64,000 nt of DNA from Comamonas testosteroni TK102 (GTDB taxonomy: Bacteria; Pseudomonadota; Gammaproteobacteria; Burkholderiales; Burkholderiaceae_C). Both the position numbers and the translations under genes were made by a program. The stretch spans positions 2,046,001-2,110,000 of the forward strand of contig NZ_CP006704.1 in assembly GCF_000739375.1 (NCBI RefSeq), in the 5' to 3' direction. Within the stretch, counting starts at the first letter, position 1, and each line of letters opens with the position of its first letter. The notes below the pieces were generated by a model, which was given only the letters and a program-made list of their open reading frames with translations, made no database searches and was not told where the DNA came from. Positions 38,801 to 44,994 of this stretch are shown here, piece after piece.

Positions 38801-39472
38801 GAACCCTTGGTTCCTCCGGCAGTGCAGCCTCCGGGACTGCCGGCCATGAATGATCTGCCTGCAGGGCCTGGCCTCGCACCATTCCAAGCTTCAGAGGTGT
38901 CAGAGCCGAATGCAGATTTTCTGCAGTCCACCTCGACGGCGCTCAACATGTCGTCTCAGCGCGGAGGGATGCATGGTTCTGAGCATTGGTCCGGATACGG
39001 AGTTCCGCAGTCAATTGCAGGCGTCAATGACTGGGTGTGGGCGTCGCTTTTCGCGCCGGCAGAATCCAATCACTCTGGATTTGATCCAGCAACTGAGCAG
39101 TTCTCCGTTTCGACGGGAGCCAGCATTCTGGACCTGAAGCCCGTACTCCTGGCATCGGATAGTCCGTGGGATATCGAGTCACTCCGGTTCAGCTTCGCCG
39201 ACCGGCAGGAGTTGCCCGGATGGGTTCGCCTGGATCGTCAAAGCGGCCAGCTGACCATTCATGCTCCCAAGGATCTCAGCACAACACTTGTCCTGCAGAT
39301 CAAGGTCAGCGATGGAAAAGGCCACGAGTCGGTGCGGACTGTCAAAGTGGTCATCGGCGAGGCAAGGGCCACGTCCAGTGCACCCGCAGGGAGGGCTGGG
39401 CTGAGTGAGAAGATGGCAAATGCAGCGAATCAGCAGGCGGGGAAAAGGATGTCCATGTATGTCCATGGCTAA
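26861..39472 (+). CDS. Giant 4203-residue exoprotein: DUF4347, FG-GAP and Ig/cadherin-like repeats
   Basis: The start at 26861 has AGGAAGGA seven bases upstream; an in-frame ATG at 26831 is weaker. No Sec signal is visible. A LEPR-like LEQRFMFDGAA motif is at residues 40-50 and a DUF4347 domain at about 100-260. Six Ca-binding DFDGDGD-type FG-GAP repeats (one DFDNDGD) lie at about 267-577, then an SbsA-type Ig domain at 584-697. Cadherin-like modules joined by VNDAP-type linkers cover about 700-1827. Modules of the PANGTYVAGQNLDFTV type cover about 1828-2873, ten ~102-residue Ig repeats 2875-3891, and a unique tail with one Ig-like domain runs to 4203. No RTX nonapeptide array is seen. This is a surface or secreted adhesin-like protein; its exporter is probably encoded by the flanking genes. 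Parts of the gene differ in base composition. Confidence 0.93.
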   Translation: MTRKSRQLWNRLTQAMTAQAVKTDVPQSLRPASAVRPLALEQRFMFDGAAAVDVAHAATDAAVPGGAEHAVDTASALRHALTAEAQRAAEGSPWAPQRQEVVFIDGQVSNVGELLTGLSANAEVVILDPNKDGLQQIAAYLQGREGLDAIHLLSHGADGTVQLGNVWLASNNLAEHRAALESIGAALKADGDLMLYGCRVGDSSKGQAFIDDLASITGADVAASSDDTGAAALGGNWTLERSSGVIETATLTVDAYDGLLVTTWITGNAPLGSSTIGAAGRVVVGDFDGDGDTDILYQTGANGSPWAYSRSNGNGTFTQLTLAQSPFAGLALPDHTNSNYFFGDFDGDGDIDVLVGVNGTTGMFLRNDNGVFSSQSSASFPQPAVGSRMVVGDFDNDGDTDILYQTGGSGSAWAYARSEGGGNFTILTQGTSPFAGLTLPDHGGNNYYVADFDGDGDLDILAAVSGATGTFLRNNGSSFSSGSTTTFPAAAANGRLLVGDFDGDGDADILYQTGANGTAFQYARSNGDGTFTILTLANSPLAGVPLVDHTGANYRVGDFDGDGDLDIFSATNSSSGNFYVQNGSPPEVTASTPSDNATGVSRTANIVLTFSESVTKGTGNLYIVRTSDNVIVETIPVGSTQIVGSGTTWTIDPSITLAAGTSYALRADAKTFVDADGIVFKGIQNNTTLNFATAANAAPVIANLNGDAVSYTEGSTGTRLDASGNATVTDADTTLFTGGKVTASITSNGVSGEDVLFVFNEGTGPTQISVSSSNISYGGVQIGTFTGGTAGSPLVITLNGAADATAVTALVRNLTYRNTNDADIATPARTVQVTISDGTGATSAAASVTVGINAVNDAPNLTATGANPTFTENGAAAVLFSGTAISTIEAGQTITGLIVQVSNLADGSLEKLVIDGTTVTLTNLTSVTTGTNGLSVSVAVSGSTATVTITHSGLSTTLAQTIVNNIAYRNDSESPQGASRTTTLTAVRDSGDVANGGTEIGMLSIASVVTLVSVNDAPTLAGGPYVLPGTNEDTTSTGTSIATMLAGLTYGDLDTGAQKGIAVTAVSGSGSWQYSTNGVTGWTNFGTVSTGASLLLAQTTYVRFVPGGANGETATLTFRAWDQTSGLASSSAVPRTADTSVSGGSTAFSSGTASASLTVTDVNDAPVLTPAAPTLPGLTDGAINNSGVLVGSLYGGNYTDVDTGALKGIAITSLNSGSGTWQYSLDGTTWSNVGTVSASSALLLRASDHVRFVPDGINGTTASVTFRAWDQTGASAGQQGTKVDASAAGGTTAFSTALDTASVTVTAVNDAPTMTSSSGTVSWAEGNNTTSTPVVIDSGVTIADPDGPDLSQATVIVSNHYVGQDQLGFINNPATMGNIIGSWDATTGVLTLTSVGNQASLAQWQAALRSVTYTNLSENPTTTTRNIEFQVTDGGGLAASAVTRSVTLTAVNDSPIITAPSNTQVVEDIASVINLISISDVDSSNATVTLSVASGTLNANSGSGVTVGGTSSALTLTGTITDINSFIASNKLSYTTAANGTANVTLTISVDTGSVSTTSTTMTLTVNPVNDTPVATVPPSIGVVEDVPGALTGISFSDVDAGSASVTATFSVPSGTLTATSGSGVTVLGSGTGALTLSGSLSDINAFIAASAVKFQTALNSTSTVTLTVSINDNGNTGGSAQTDSKTVSLVVDAVNDAPVNTVPGSQSVPQDSVLTFSTGNGNAIVVSDVDLGGNQIDVTLTATNGLITLSTQSGLGLLVGTGTGDATVRFVGSLAAVNAALDGLTFTPTAGYNGVAALQIYTTDNGSVGTGGAQTDTDVIAITVAPLNPNVTNVSVVQPDRAYKVGEQLTITVTFDMNVTVANGIPTLLLETGLIDRLATYVSGSGSNTLSFSYTVQAGDVSADLNYNSTSALQLNGATIQSVHSDNATLTLPALTGNASIAGQKAIVIDGVVPTISNVASPADGTYILGQNLDFTVNFSENVVVDASGGTLRIEVTLDTGGTAYAEYVSGSGTSALVFRLTVATGQMDINGITVGNNIQLNGGSLRDLAGNDSATAFTAGSSAGILVDGVVPTVASVSVPAIGSYKAGHVLSFTVNASEAVFASGSPRLALDVGGTTRYATLVAGSSSGSTLVFQYTVQAGDNDNDGISVGSNLDLNGGSVKDAAGNDLTLTLNSVGSTTAVLVDTGAPSVTSIVRVGGSPSNSGSFSYTVTFSEDVSGVDISDFTATFGGTSSGSLASVTQVDGHTYTVVIDNLAGAGNVTLSLNGSGTGIRDAANNAVTGGLVGQTYVIDRVAPTVTSVGVPGNGTYVAGQNLDFTVNLSENTTVDTTDGTPRIQVTLDNGETAWANYVSGSGSNALVFRLDVVNGQLDTNGVTLGSAIDLNGGTVRDGAGNDAVATLNSVGDTSGVKVDAVVPVVDSVGLPANGSYKAGDVLSFTVNTSEGVVVDTLGGTPRLVLTVGGVTRYATYVSGAAGGALVFQYTVQSGDTAASGISVNGTLDLNGGHVNDPAGNALNLNLGAVGNTGGVLVDTTTPYATNITRVDTTPNNSGSVSYTVTFSENVSHVDNSDFNLIFGGSVAGSIESVTAVDGKTFTVKVSGLTGTGTVRLDLKPGTDIADAAGNLVPGGRVGVNYAIDRDAPSVTGVDVPANGTYVAGQNLDFTVHLSENVQLNTSGGSPRLEVLLDNGQTAWADYVSGAGTSALVFRLTVATGQLDTNGITVGNTIQLNGATLRDSVGNDAQLALNGLPPTDGVLVDAVAPVVSSVVSPADGSYKAGDILSFSVNASESLLVSGSPRLVLDVGGATRYATLVSGSNSSILVFQYTVQAGDNDANGISVSGSLDLNGGSVCDAAGNDLALTLNGLGATSGVIIDTVLPTATIVVTDNALAVGETSTVTVTFSEAVSGLTTADFSVGHGTLSNLSSSDGGITWTATLTPTAGITNVSNLITLNNTGYADAAGNTGAGATDSNSYAIDTQRPTAAIVVTDTALAVGQSSTVTITFSEAVTGLDVGDFIVANGSLSNLSSSDGGITWTATLTPAAGITNASNLITLNSTGYVDAAANTGAGATDSNSYAIDTQRPTATIVVADTALAVGETSTVTITFSEVVSGLTTADFSVGHGVLSNLSSSDGGITWTATLTPTAGITNASNLITLNNTGYVDAAGNIGTGTTDSNQYAIDTQRPTATIVVADTALAVGETSTVTITFSEAVTGLDLSDFSVQHGVLSHLASSDGGLTWTATLTPTAGITNVSNLIALNNTGYVDAAGNTGSGTTDSNNYAIDTQRPTATIVVNDTALAVGETTSVTITFSEAVSGLDIADFSVEHGVLSNLSSSDGVTWTATLTPTASITDASNVITLNNTGYVDAAGNTGSGTTDSNNYAIDTQRPTAAIVVNDTALAVGETTSVTITFSEAVSGLDIADFSVEHGVLSNLSSSDGVTWTATLTPTASITDASNVITLNNTGYVDAAGNTGSGTTDSNNYAIDTQRPTATIVVSDTALAVGETTSVTITFSEAVSGLDIADFSVEHGVLSNLSSSDGGITWTATLTPTAGITNASNLITLNNTSYADAAGNIGTGTTNSNHYAIDTQRPTATIVVSDNALAVGETSTVTVTFSEAVSGLTTADFSVEHGTLSNLSSSDGGITWTATLTPTAGITNVSNLITLNNTGYVDAAGNAGTGSTDSNIYAIDTQRPTATIVVTDNALAVGQSSTVTITFSEAVTGLDVGDFIVANGSLSNLSSSDGVTWTATLTPTASITDASNVITLNNTGYVDAAGNIGTGTTDSNQYAIDTQRPTATIVVADTALAVGETSTITITFSEAVSGLTTADFSVEHGTLSNLSSSDGGLTWTATLTPTAGITNASNLITLNNTGYVDAAGNSGTGTTASNVYAIDTLDPVAPEITLDQATLVNGRQVSPTGLVIISGLEAGGSWQYSLDNGVSWIEGRGNAVQLPALGAFNLWVQQKDAAGNASPVTSLNGIVEPLVPPAVQPPGLPAMNDLPAGPGLAPFQASEVSEPNADFLQSTSTALNMSSQRGGMHGSEHWSGYGVPQSIAGVNDWVWASLFAPAESNHSGFDPATEQFSVSTGASILDLKPVLLASDSPWDIESLRFSFADRQELPGWVRLDRQSGQLTIHAPKDLSTTLVLQIKVSDGKGHESVRTVKVVIGEARATSSAPAGRAGLSEKMANAANQQAGKRMSMYVHG
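35483..38533 (+). repeat. Ten tandem 303/306-bp repeats within the giant gene
   Basis: Copies begin at 35483, 35789, 36095, 36401, 36707, 37010, 37313, 37619, 37925 and 38228. Each encodes one Ig-like module starting DT-x-R/L-PTA and containing ALAVGE/Q and SSSDG. Three copies are one codon shorter (SSSDGVTW). Copies 5 and 6 differ at only two bases over 303 by my reading. Copies 1-3 pair with copies 8-10 in their variable segments, which suggests duplication of a three-copy block. Confidence 0.92.
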
Positions 39473-39508
39473 AGGATTGATGGGTGCTGCCCATGAGGCG
39501 GTTGTGCG

Positions 39509-40873
39509 ATGAATGCAGCCGTTTCTCCTCAGAACGCAAACCCGGCAATGCTGCTGCTCGAGCTTGGGCATCGAGCCAGGGCCGCGCGCAGCAGCGCCGA
39601 ACTGCGTTTTTTGCTGGTCAACGACAGCCGTTTGCTCGTGCCTTACCGTCAAGCATGTTTGTGGCTGGACAAGGAGGGTGTGACGGCGCTGTCCGGCGTG
39701 GTCGAGACCGACAGGAACACTCCTTATGCGCAGTGGCTCCACGGGGTTGGCCAGTTTCTCCAGGCGCAGCCATCCGTTCAGGTTCGGCGCTTTGAACCGG
39801 CTCAGCTTCCTCCCGAGCTGGCCGGTTCCTGGAACGAATGGCTGGGTGCCTATGCGATATGGGTGCCTCTTGTGCAGGATGCCCAGACACCTGTTTGTTG
39901 CGGCGGGTTGTTGCTTTCAGGGGCGCAGCCTGTTGAAGAGCAGCGTTTTCCGCTACTCGCCGAATGGTGTCATATCTGGTTCCATGCGTACTCCGCATTG
40001 CAGGCAGGCCAATCCAGGTTCTGGCGAAAGCCTGCGGTATCAGTAGCTGCGGCCAGGAGCTGGTGGCAGAAAAAGCCTGTCTGGATCATTGGCGGGCTTA
40101 TTGCGATTGGTGCTGTCCCCGTGCATATGAGCGTTCTTGCTCCGGGTGAACTGGTAGCGGCCCAGCCTGTGGTGTTGAGAGCACCTCTGGATGGCGTCAT
40201 CGATCAGATTCATGTCCAGCCCAACCAAGTGGTTCGTAAAGGTGAACGCTTGTTTGGACTGGATGAGGCGCAGATCGGCAGCCGATTGGAAGTTGCCCAG
40301 CAAGCCTTGCTGACCGCTGAGGCCGAGTACCGGCAATCGGCCCAGCTGGCCTTGGGCGATGCTCGTTCCAAGGCGCAGCTGGCCGTGCTCGTCGGGCGTA
40401 TAGGCGAGAAGCGCGCCGAGGTGCAATACCTGAGCGATCAGCGTGAGCGCAGCCGGGTGCTGGCACCTGAAGATGGCATGGTCCTGTTTGACTCCCCCAC
40501 GGAATGGTTGGGCAAGCCTGTGCAGACGGGCGAGCGCGTGATGCGCATTGCCCGGCCTGATGAGGTGGAAATCGAAGCCTGGGTTCCCATCGGCGATGCC
40601 ATTCCATTGACACAAGCTTCGACAGTGAAGCTGTATCTGGCTGCCAATCCTATGGCGAGTCTGGAGGGCAAGCTCCGGTACATGGCATATGACGCCAGTG
40701 CCAGGCCGGATGGTAGCTATGCCTACCGGGTGCGAGCCACCATGCCGCCCAATAGGGAGGAGGCCCGTATTGGCCTCAAAGGTACCGCCAAACTGCAAGG
40801 CGATTGGGTGCCCCTGGTCTATTGGGTTTTGCGCAAGCCCTGGGCTGTCCTGCGGCAGTTCCTTGCCTGGTAA
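39509..40873 (+). CDS. HlyD-family adaptor with GAF-like N-terminal region
   Basis: The 454-residue protein has an N-terminal cytoplasmic region of about 165 residues whose pattern resembles a GAF-type sensor domain; this call is tentative. A membrane helix follows at about 188-206 (WIIGGLIAIGAVPVHMSV). The C-terminal half is HlyD-like: a lipoyl half (APLDGVIDQIHVQPNQVVRKG), a short coiled coil, the second lipoyl half (APEDGMVLF) and a beta-barrel. It starts 36 bases after the giant gene and ends six bases before the M50 gene, so it is surely co-transcribed with them. It is probably the inner membrane adaptor of the export machine, and the cytoplasmic domain could recognise the substrate or a signal. 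Confidence 0.82.
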   Translation: MNAAVSPQNANPAMLLLELGHRARAARSSAELRFLLVNDSRLLVPYRQACLWLDKEGVTALSGVVETDRNTPYAQWLHGVGQFLQAQPSVQVRRFEPAQLPPELAGSWNEWLGAYAIWVPLVQDAQTPVCCGGLLLSGAQPVEEQRFPLLAEWCHIWFHAYSALQAGQSRFWRKPAVSVAAARSWWQKKPVWIIGGLIAIGAVPVHMSVLAPGELVAAQPVVLRAPLDGVIDQIHVQPNQVVRKGERLFGLDEAQIGSRLEVAQQALLTAEAEYRQSAQLALGDARSKAQLAVLVGRIGEKRAEVQYLSDQRERSRVLAPEDGMVLFDSPTEWLGKPVQTGERVMRIARPDEVEIEAWVPIGDAIPLTQASTVKLYLAANPMASLEGKLRYMAYDASARPDGSYAYRVRATMPPNREEARIGLKGTAKLQGDWVPLVYWVLRKPWAVLRQFLAW

Positions 40874-40879
40874 GTCGGC

Positions 40880-42991
40880 ATGAGTACCGCATGGCCTGCA
40901 TTGCGTGAAGAGCTGGATTTGCTTGCCGGTCCTGTGCTGCCCGATGGCCAGCCCAGCTGGACCCTGCATGATCCCGTGCGTAATCTGTTTTTCCAGCTGG
41001 ACTGGGCCAGCTTTGAGGTGTTCAAGCGCTGGCATTTTGGGGCCGCTGAAGCGATTGTGCAGGATGTGAATGCTCAAACGACATTGACGCTGCATCAGGA
41101 GGACGTGAACGCGCTTTTCCAGTTTGCGCAGCGCAATGATCTACTGGAGCCACTTCCCAATAGTGCGGGCACGCTGGCCGAGCGTTGGCAGTCCAGGCGT
41201 TCAAGCTGGATGCAATGGCTTTTGCATAACTACCTCTTCTTTCGGGTCCCTCTGATCAAGCCCGATCGCTGGCTGACACGATGGGCGCCGCGGCTGGACT
41301 TTCTTTTCAGTCGAGCTTTCGGCTGGATTACCTTGCTGGCTCTGTGCGCTGGACTTTGGGGCGTTTCCCGCGCGTGGGGTGTGTTTGCCGCGACCTTGGT
41401 TGATTCGCTGACCTGGCAAGGCCTGGCGGCCTACGGCTTGACTTTGGGGTTTGTCAAGGTATTGCATGAGCTGGGGCACGGCTTGACTGCCAAGCGATTC
41501 GGATGCCGCGTTCCCACCATGGGCGTCGCCTTTCTGGTGCTATGGCCGGTGGCATACACAGATACCAATGAGGTCTGGAAGTTGACACGGCGTGACCAGC
41601 GCCTCAAGGTGGCGGGCGCCGGAATTGCAACGGAGCTGATCATTGCCGCATGGGCCTTGCTGGCCTGGGTCTGGTTGCCGGAGGGGGCACCTAAATCCAT
41701 GGCCTTCTTGCTGGCCACCACGACATGGGTCAGCACCCTGGCCATCAATGCAAGCCCATTCATGCGCTTTGATGGGTATTTTCTGCTGTCCGACTTTCTG
41801 CAAATGCCCAATTTGCACTCACGTGCCTTTGCCCTGGCACGCTGGGATATGAGAGAGAGATTATTCAAGCTCGGAGAACCTCCGCCAGAGTTTTTCTCCA
41901 ATGCCAAACGCCGCGGGCTGATCCTGTTTGCCTGGGCTACCTGGATTTATCGACTGGTTCTTTTCTTGGGTATTGCGGCCTTGGTCTATCACTTCTTCAT
42001 CAAGGCGTTGGGTATTTTGCTGTTTCTGGTGGAAATCGTGTGGTTCATTGCCAAGCCTGTGTGGTCAGAGATTTCAGCGTGGTCTTCACGCTGGCCTCAA
42101 ATCGTGCGTAGTCGAAGAGCTCGTTGGAGCGCTGTCGGTGCCTTTGTCCTTGTTGCGCTGTGCTGGCTTCCGATGCCTGCTCCGATTCGCACGGAGGGCA
42201 TGTTGCAATCCAGTGATATTTGGCCTTTGCATGCGCTTGACGCATCGCAGCTGCAACAGCAAATACTTGGCAACGCAGATACGATTGCGCTGGATGCGCC
42301 TGTCTTTGTGCTGGATTCCCCGGCGCTCAAGGCTGCTCAGGCTCAGAACGATGCCCAGAGAATCCAGTATTCACAGCAAATAGCTGCGGCAGGTTTCGAC
42401 TCGGAGCTGCGCCGAGATTGGCAGGTTCTGCAGGAGCGCCAGCTGCAGGCGGCCACCCAACAGCAGGCGGTGGAAACCGAAGCCAGCCGATACCGGCTGA
42501 ATGCCTCGGGCGCCGGAGTGCTGCGAGATGTGGATCCTGATCTGCGGCAGGGAGACTGGCTCGCCCGCAACGAACTGCTGGGCAGAGTCGTGGGCCGTGA
42601 TCGCTTGGAGGTTCTTGCCTATGTGCAGGAAGAAGATGTCCAGCGCATCAGCACCGGCGACAGCGCAATTTTCATCGCTGACGCTGGTGTGGGGTCGGTG
42701 CTGGATCTGAGGGTGCGCAGCGTCGATCAGGATGCGAGTCGTACTCTCTCGGAGGCGGCGCTGTCTTCGGCGGCTGGCGGCATGATTCAGGTTCGAAGCA
42801 TGCAATCGACCCTGTACCCGGAGCGCCCGGTCTACAGAGTGGTGCTGGATGTGGTGACACCGCTGGAGGCCGACACCGGTTTTCAGCACCGCTGGCGTGG
42901 CAAAGTCGCCATTCGCGGTCGTTGGGAAGCCGCTGCAGCGCAGTTTGTGAAAACTGCGACAAGTGTCTTCTGGCGAGAAGCCGGTTTTTAG
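40880..42991 (+). CDS. M50-type membrane metalloprotease fused to a HlyD-like adaptor domain
   Basis: The 703-residue protein has three parts. An N-terminal region (about 25-100) resembles a PqqD-like peptide-binding fold (WTLHDPVRNLFFQLDW). The membrane domain has the M50 zinc motif HELGH at residues 196-200 and a third-ligand-type MRFDGYF (Asp298), with several helices between about 145 and 425. The C-terminal part (about 430-703) has HlyD-like coiled-coil and barrel sequence facing the periplasm. Similar fusions occur near bacteriocin and giant exoprotein loci. Here it occupies the place where a type I system has its ABC ATPase. It may process, gate or anchor the exoprotein; that role is inference. 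The gene follows the HlyD-like gene by six bases. Confidence 0.85.
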   Translation: MSTAWPALREELDLLAGPVLPDGQPSWTLHDPVRNLFFQLDWASFEVFKRWHFGAAEAIVQDVNAQTTLTLHQEDVNALFQFAQRNDLLEPLPNSAGTLAERWQSRRSSWMQWLLHNYLFFRVPLIKPDRWLTRWAPRLDFLFSRAFGWITLLALCAGLWGVSRAWGVFAATLVDSLTWQGLAAYGLTLGFVKVLHELGHGLTAKRFGCRVPTMGVAFLVLWPVAYTDTNEVWKLTRRDQRLKVAGAGIATELIIAAWALLAWVWLPEGAPKSMAFLLATTTWVSTLAINASPFMRFDGYFLLSDFLQMPNLHSRAFALARWDMRERLFKLGEPPPEFFSNAKRRGLILFAWATWIYRLVLFLGIAALVYHFFIKALGILLFLVEIVWFIAKPVWSEISAWSSRWPQIVRSRRARWSAVGAFVLVALCWLPMPAPIRTEGMLQSSDIWPLHALDASQLQQQILGNADTIALDAPVFVLDSPALKAAQAQNDAQRIQYSQQIAAAGFDSELRRDWQVLQERQLQAATQQQAVETEASRYRLNASGAGVLRDVDPDLRQGDWLARNELLGRVVGRDRLEVLAYVQEEDVQRISTGDSAIFIADAGVGSVLDLRVRSVDQDASRTLSEAALSSAAGGMIQVRSMQSTLYPERPVYRVVLDVVTPLEADTGFQHRWRGKVAIRGRWEAAAAQFVKTATSVFWREAGF

Positions 42992-43394
42992 CCTCTGGTA
43001 GCTGTGTTCTGTTCGTCAGCAAACCGGATCGTTTCCAGCGGCTGCTCATTCCAGGGCTGAATGACAGCGATGAGAACCTTGCTGTAGCACTGAAGCCTCG
43101 GGTCATCGGTTTCCAATTCTGGAGTGTGGCCGAAGAGCGGCATGGCATTGACCGATGCACGGCTTTGCACAGCATGCGGTGGCTGTACAGCGGGTGGGCA
43201 TGCACGGACTGCAGCGCGGCAAACTCAAGGCGCTCATCGCGGTGAGGACACCGCGTGTGAGATAACACGTGCCCGAGATAACAGCGCTGCCTGCGTCGGC
43301 TTCGGGTGTTGGCAATGGCTGGCTGAGCTGCGGCAACGGATACTGGAGTCGGTGGATTGGGCCCCATACCCCGCTCAGATGCTGATGGCGGCTG
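42992..43394. other. Gap after the exoprotein locus
   Basis: A minus-strand frame ending at 42988 (GTG 43170 or ATG 43143) encodes up to 60 residues with natural-looking composition (LFGHTPELETDDPRLQCY and on). It lacks a Shine-Dalgarno and a recognised family, and it abuts the M50 gene tail to tail. The remainder, about 43171-43394, shows nothing I can support. No T-tailed terminator was seen. Confidence 0.35.
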
Positions 43395-43946
43395 CTATTT
43401 ATGCATCCAGTCGGACAGCTCGTCAGCGTGCTCCTGCTCCTGTTCAAGGATCTGCTCAATCAGACGGCGAGTCGTGTGGTCTTTATCTCCGATGAGGGCA
43501 ATCATCTGTGTGTAGGCCTCGATAGCCACACGTTCCGCAACGAGGTTGGCCCGAATCATGGAATGCAGATCCAGTTGCTCATCGTAGTCAGCGTGACTGC
43601 GGTCAACAAGCGTGGCCGGATTGAAGTCGGGCTCACCGCCCAGTTGGACAATGCGCGCAGCTATTCGATCGGCATGGGATTGCTCCTCGTTGGCATGTAC
43701 GAGAAATTCACCAGCTATGGCTGGAGAGGACAGGCCGGTAGCGGTGAAGTGGTGCCGTTTGTATCGCAGAATGCAGACCAGTTCGGTGGCCAGGGAGTCA
43801 TTCAGCAGCTGGATGATGTCCTCGCGCCAGGGGCTTTTTTCTTCAACGACAGCTCCGTCATCCAGGCTGCGCTTGGCTCTTTCCAGAGCTTGGGTATCAA
43901 TCTTCAGTCGCGCGTGAGCGTTTTTCCTTTGTGCAATTTGGGACAT
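43395..43946 (-). CDS. Ferritin-like (bacterioferritin/Dps-type) di-iron protein
   Basis: The 183-residue four-helix protein carries the ferritin-like pattern of two E...ExxH pairs: SLATELV with EEQSHAD, and VAERVAIEAY with EQEQEHADEL. It should bind a di-iron centre and act in iron storage or peroxide protection in the cytoplasm. The ATG at 43946 is preferred because the family begins near here; a GTG at 43976 is the longest option. It is the first of a series of small stress-type genes. Confidence 0.85.
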   Translation of the reverse strand: MSQIAQRKNAHARLKIDTQALERAKRSLDDGAVVEEKSPWREDIIQLLNDSLATELVCILRYKRHHFTATGLSSPAIAGEFLVHANEEQSHADRIAARIVQLGGEPDFNPATLVDRSHADYDEQLDLHSMIRANLVAERVAIEAYTQMIALIGDKDHTTRRLIEQILEQEQEHADELSDWMHK

Positions 43947-44024
43947 ACGTGGGTCTCTGAGTGATGGGGTGAACACAAGGCTGGCAGCTCCTGCCGGAGT
44001 CAGGCCAGCCGCGTATGTCCAAAC

Positions 44025-44246
44025 TTAGATGGCATCGCCATGCATGTCTGTGAGACAACTTCGCATAAGTCTCGCTGAAGCGCAGTCCGATTTTTGAAGT
44101 TGCTCCATGTCAGACCGGGCCTGGGAGCCTCGTGCATTCCTGGCTGCAGCGGGTTCCGGGCCCTGAACCGATGAGCGCCTGTGGATGGCCAGCGTAGGCT
44201 CAGACCCACCCTCATTTTTAGGTATGCCTGACGCTGTGCCAGGCAT
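44025..44246 (-). CDS. Small hypothetical protein, possible
   Basis: A 73-residue frame starts with an ATG at 44246 that has AGGA five bases upstream on the minus strand. The product is hydrophilic and Ala/Arg/Ser-rich, with no signal sequence and no family I recognise. It lies 78 bases upstream of the ferritin-like gene on the same strand and could be co-transcribed. An eight-base inverted repeat (44223-44230 with 44240-44247) overlaps its start. Confidence 0.35.
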   Translation of the reverse strand: MPGTASGIPKNEGGSEPTLAIHRRSSVQGPEPAAARNARGSQARSDMEQLQKSDCASARLMRSCLTDMHGDAI

Positions 44247-44377
44247 ATGAGTCCTAGAGTCAAAGTTCGCCCTGCACAACAGAGGCGCACGCTCAGGCAG
44301 CGCCGCCGTTGGGCGGGTTAACGATCCATTGCGTATGTCTAAAGGCATCGTGATAACAACCTGAAAAGGAAAGTGTC

Positions 44378-44944
44378 ATGAAGTTCAACCCTAAGCTGGC
44401 CATCGTTTACGCCGCAACCGCATTAACCACATCGGCTTTCGCTTTGACTCCCGCGGAACACACAGCAGAGAAGCAACGTATCAGCGCGGAGTACAAGGCC
44501 GCCAAAGAGCAATGCAAAACACTGAAGGGCAATGCCAAGGACGTCTGTGAAGAGCAGGCGAAAGGCGCTGAGAAGGTGTCGTCAGCGGAGCTGAAATACA
44601 AAGCCGAGCCCAACGAAAAAAACCAGTATGCGGTCGCCAGAGCGAAGGCTGATACCGATTACGGAGTGGCCAAGGAAAAGTGCGACGACTTCTCTGGCAA
44701 TTCGAAAGATGTGTGTCAAAAAGATGCAAAGGCCGCGCATGTGAAGGCACTGGAGTCCGCGAAAGTTTCCGAAGTTCGAAATGATCCGTCTGCAAAGCCA
44801 GGTGATATTGCCAACGCAAGAAAGGACGCCAGCGAGAAAACCAGGGAAGCGGACTACAAGGCTGCCAAAGAGCGCTGTGATCCGTTGTCCGGCGATGTCA
44901 AAGAGGCCTGTGTAGCGGATGCCAAGAGACGTTTCGGTCAATAA
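44378..44944 (+). CDS. Periplasmic protein with Cys-paired repeats
   Basis: The 188-residue protein has a signal sequence ending near SAFA. Three repeats follow of the type Y-K/G-x-A-K-E-x-C-x8-10-D-V-C (or KEAC) at about residues 39-58, 101-116 and 166-181, each with two Cys that could form a disulfide. It is rich in Lys, Ala and Asp and predicted helical. Homologues I recall are uncharacterised stress-associated proteins of Burkholderiales. AAAGGAAAG precedes the ATG, and a strong terminator follows the stop. The exact role is unknown. Confidence 0.8.
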   Translation: MKFNPKLAIVYAATALTTSAFALTPAEHTAEKQRISAEYKAAKEQCKTLKGNAKDVCEEQAKGAEKVSSAELKYKAEPNEKNQYAVARAKADTDYGVAKEKCDDFSGNSKDVCQKDAKAAHVKALESAKVSEVRNDPSAKPGDIANARKDASEKTREADYKAAKERCDPLSGDVKEACVADAKRRFGQ

Positions 44945-44967
44945 GCTCAGTACTCTGAAGACGTAGG

Positions 44968-44994
44968 GGCGGAGTTTCATGCTCCGCCTTTTTT
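44968..44994 (+). terminator. Rho-independent terminator
   Basis: The stem GGCGGAG (44968-44974) pairs with CTCCGCC (44982-44988) across a seven-base loop and is followed by six T. It lies 24 bases after the Cys-repeat gene and is the clearest intrinsic terminator in the window. Confidence 0.88.
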
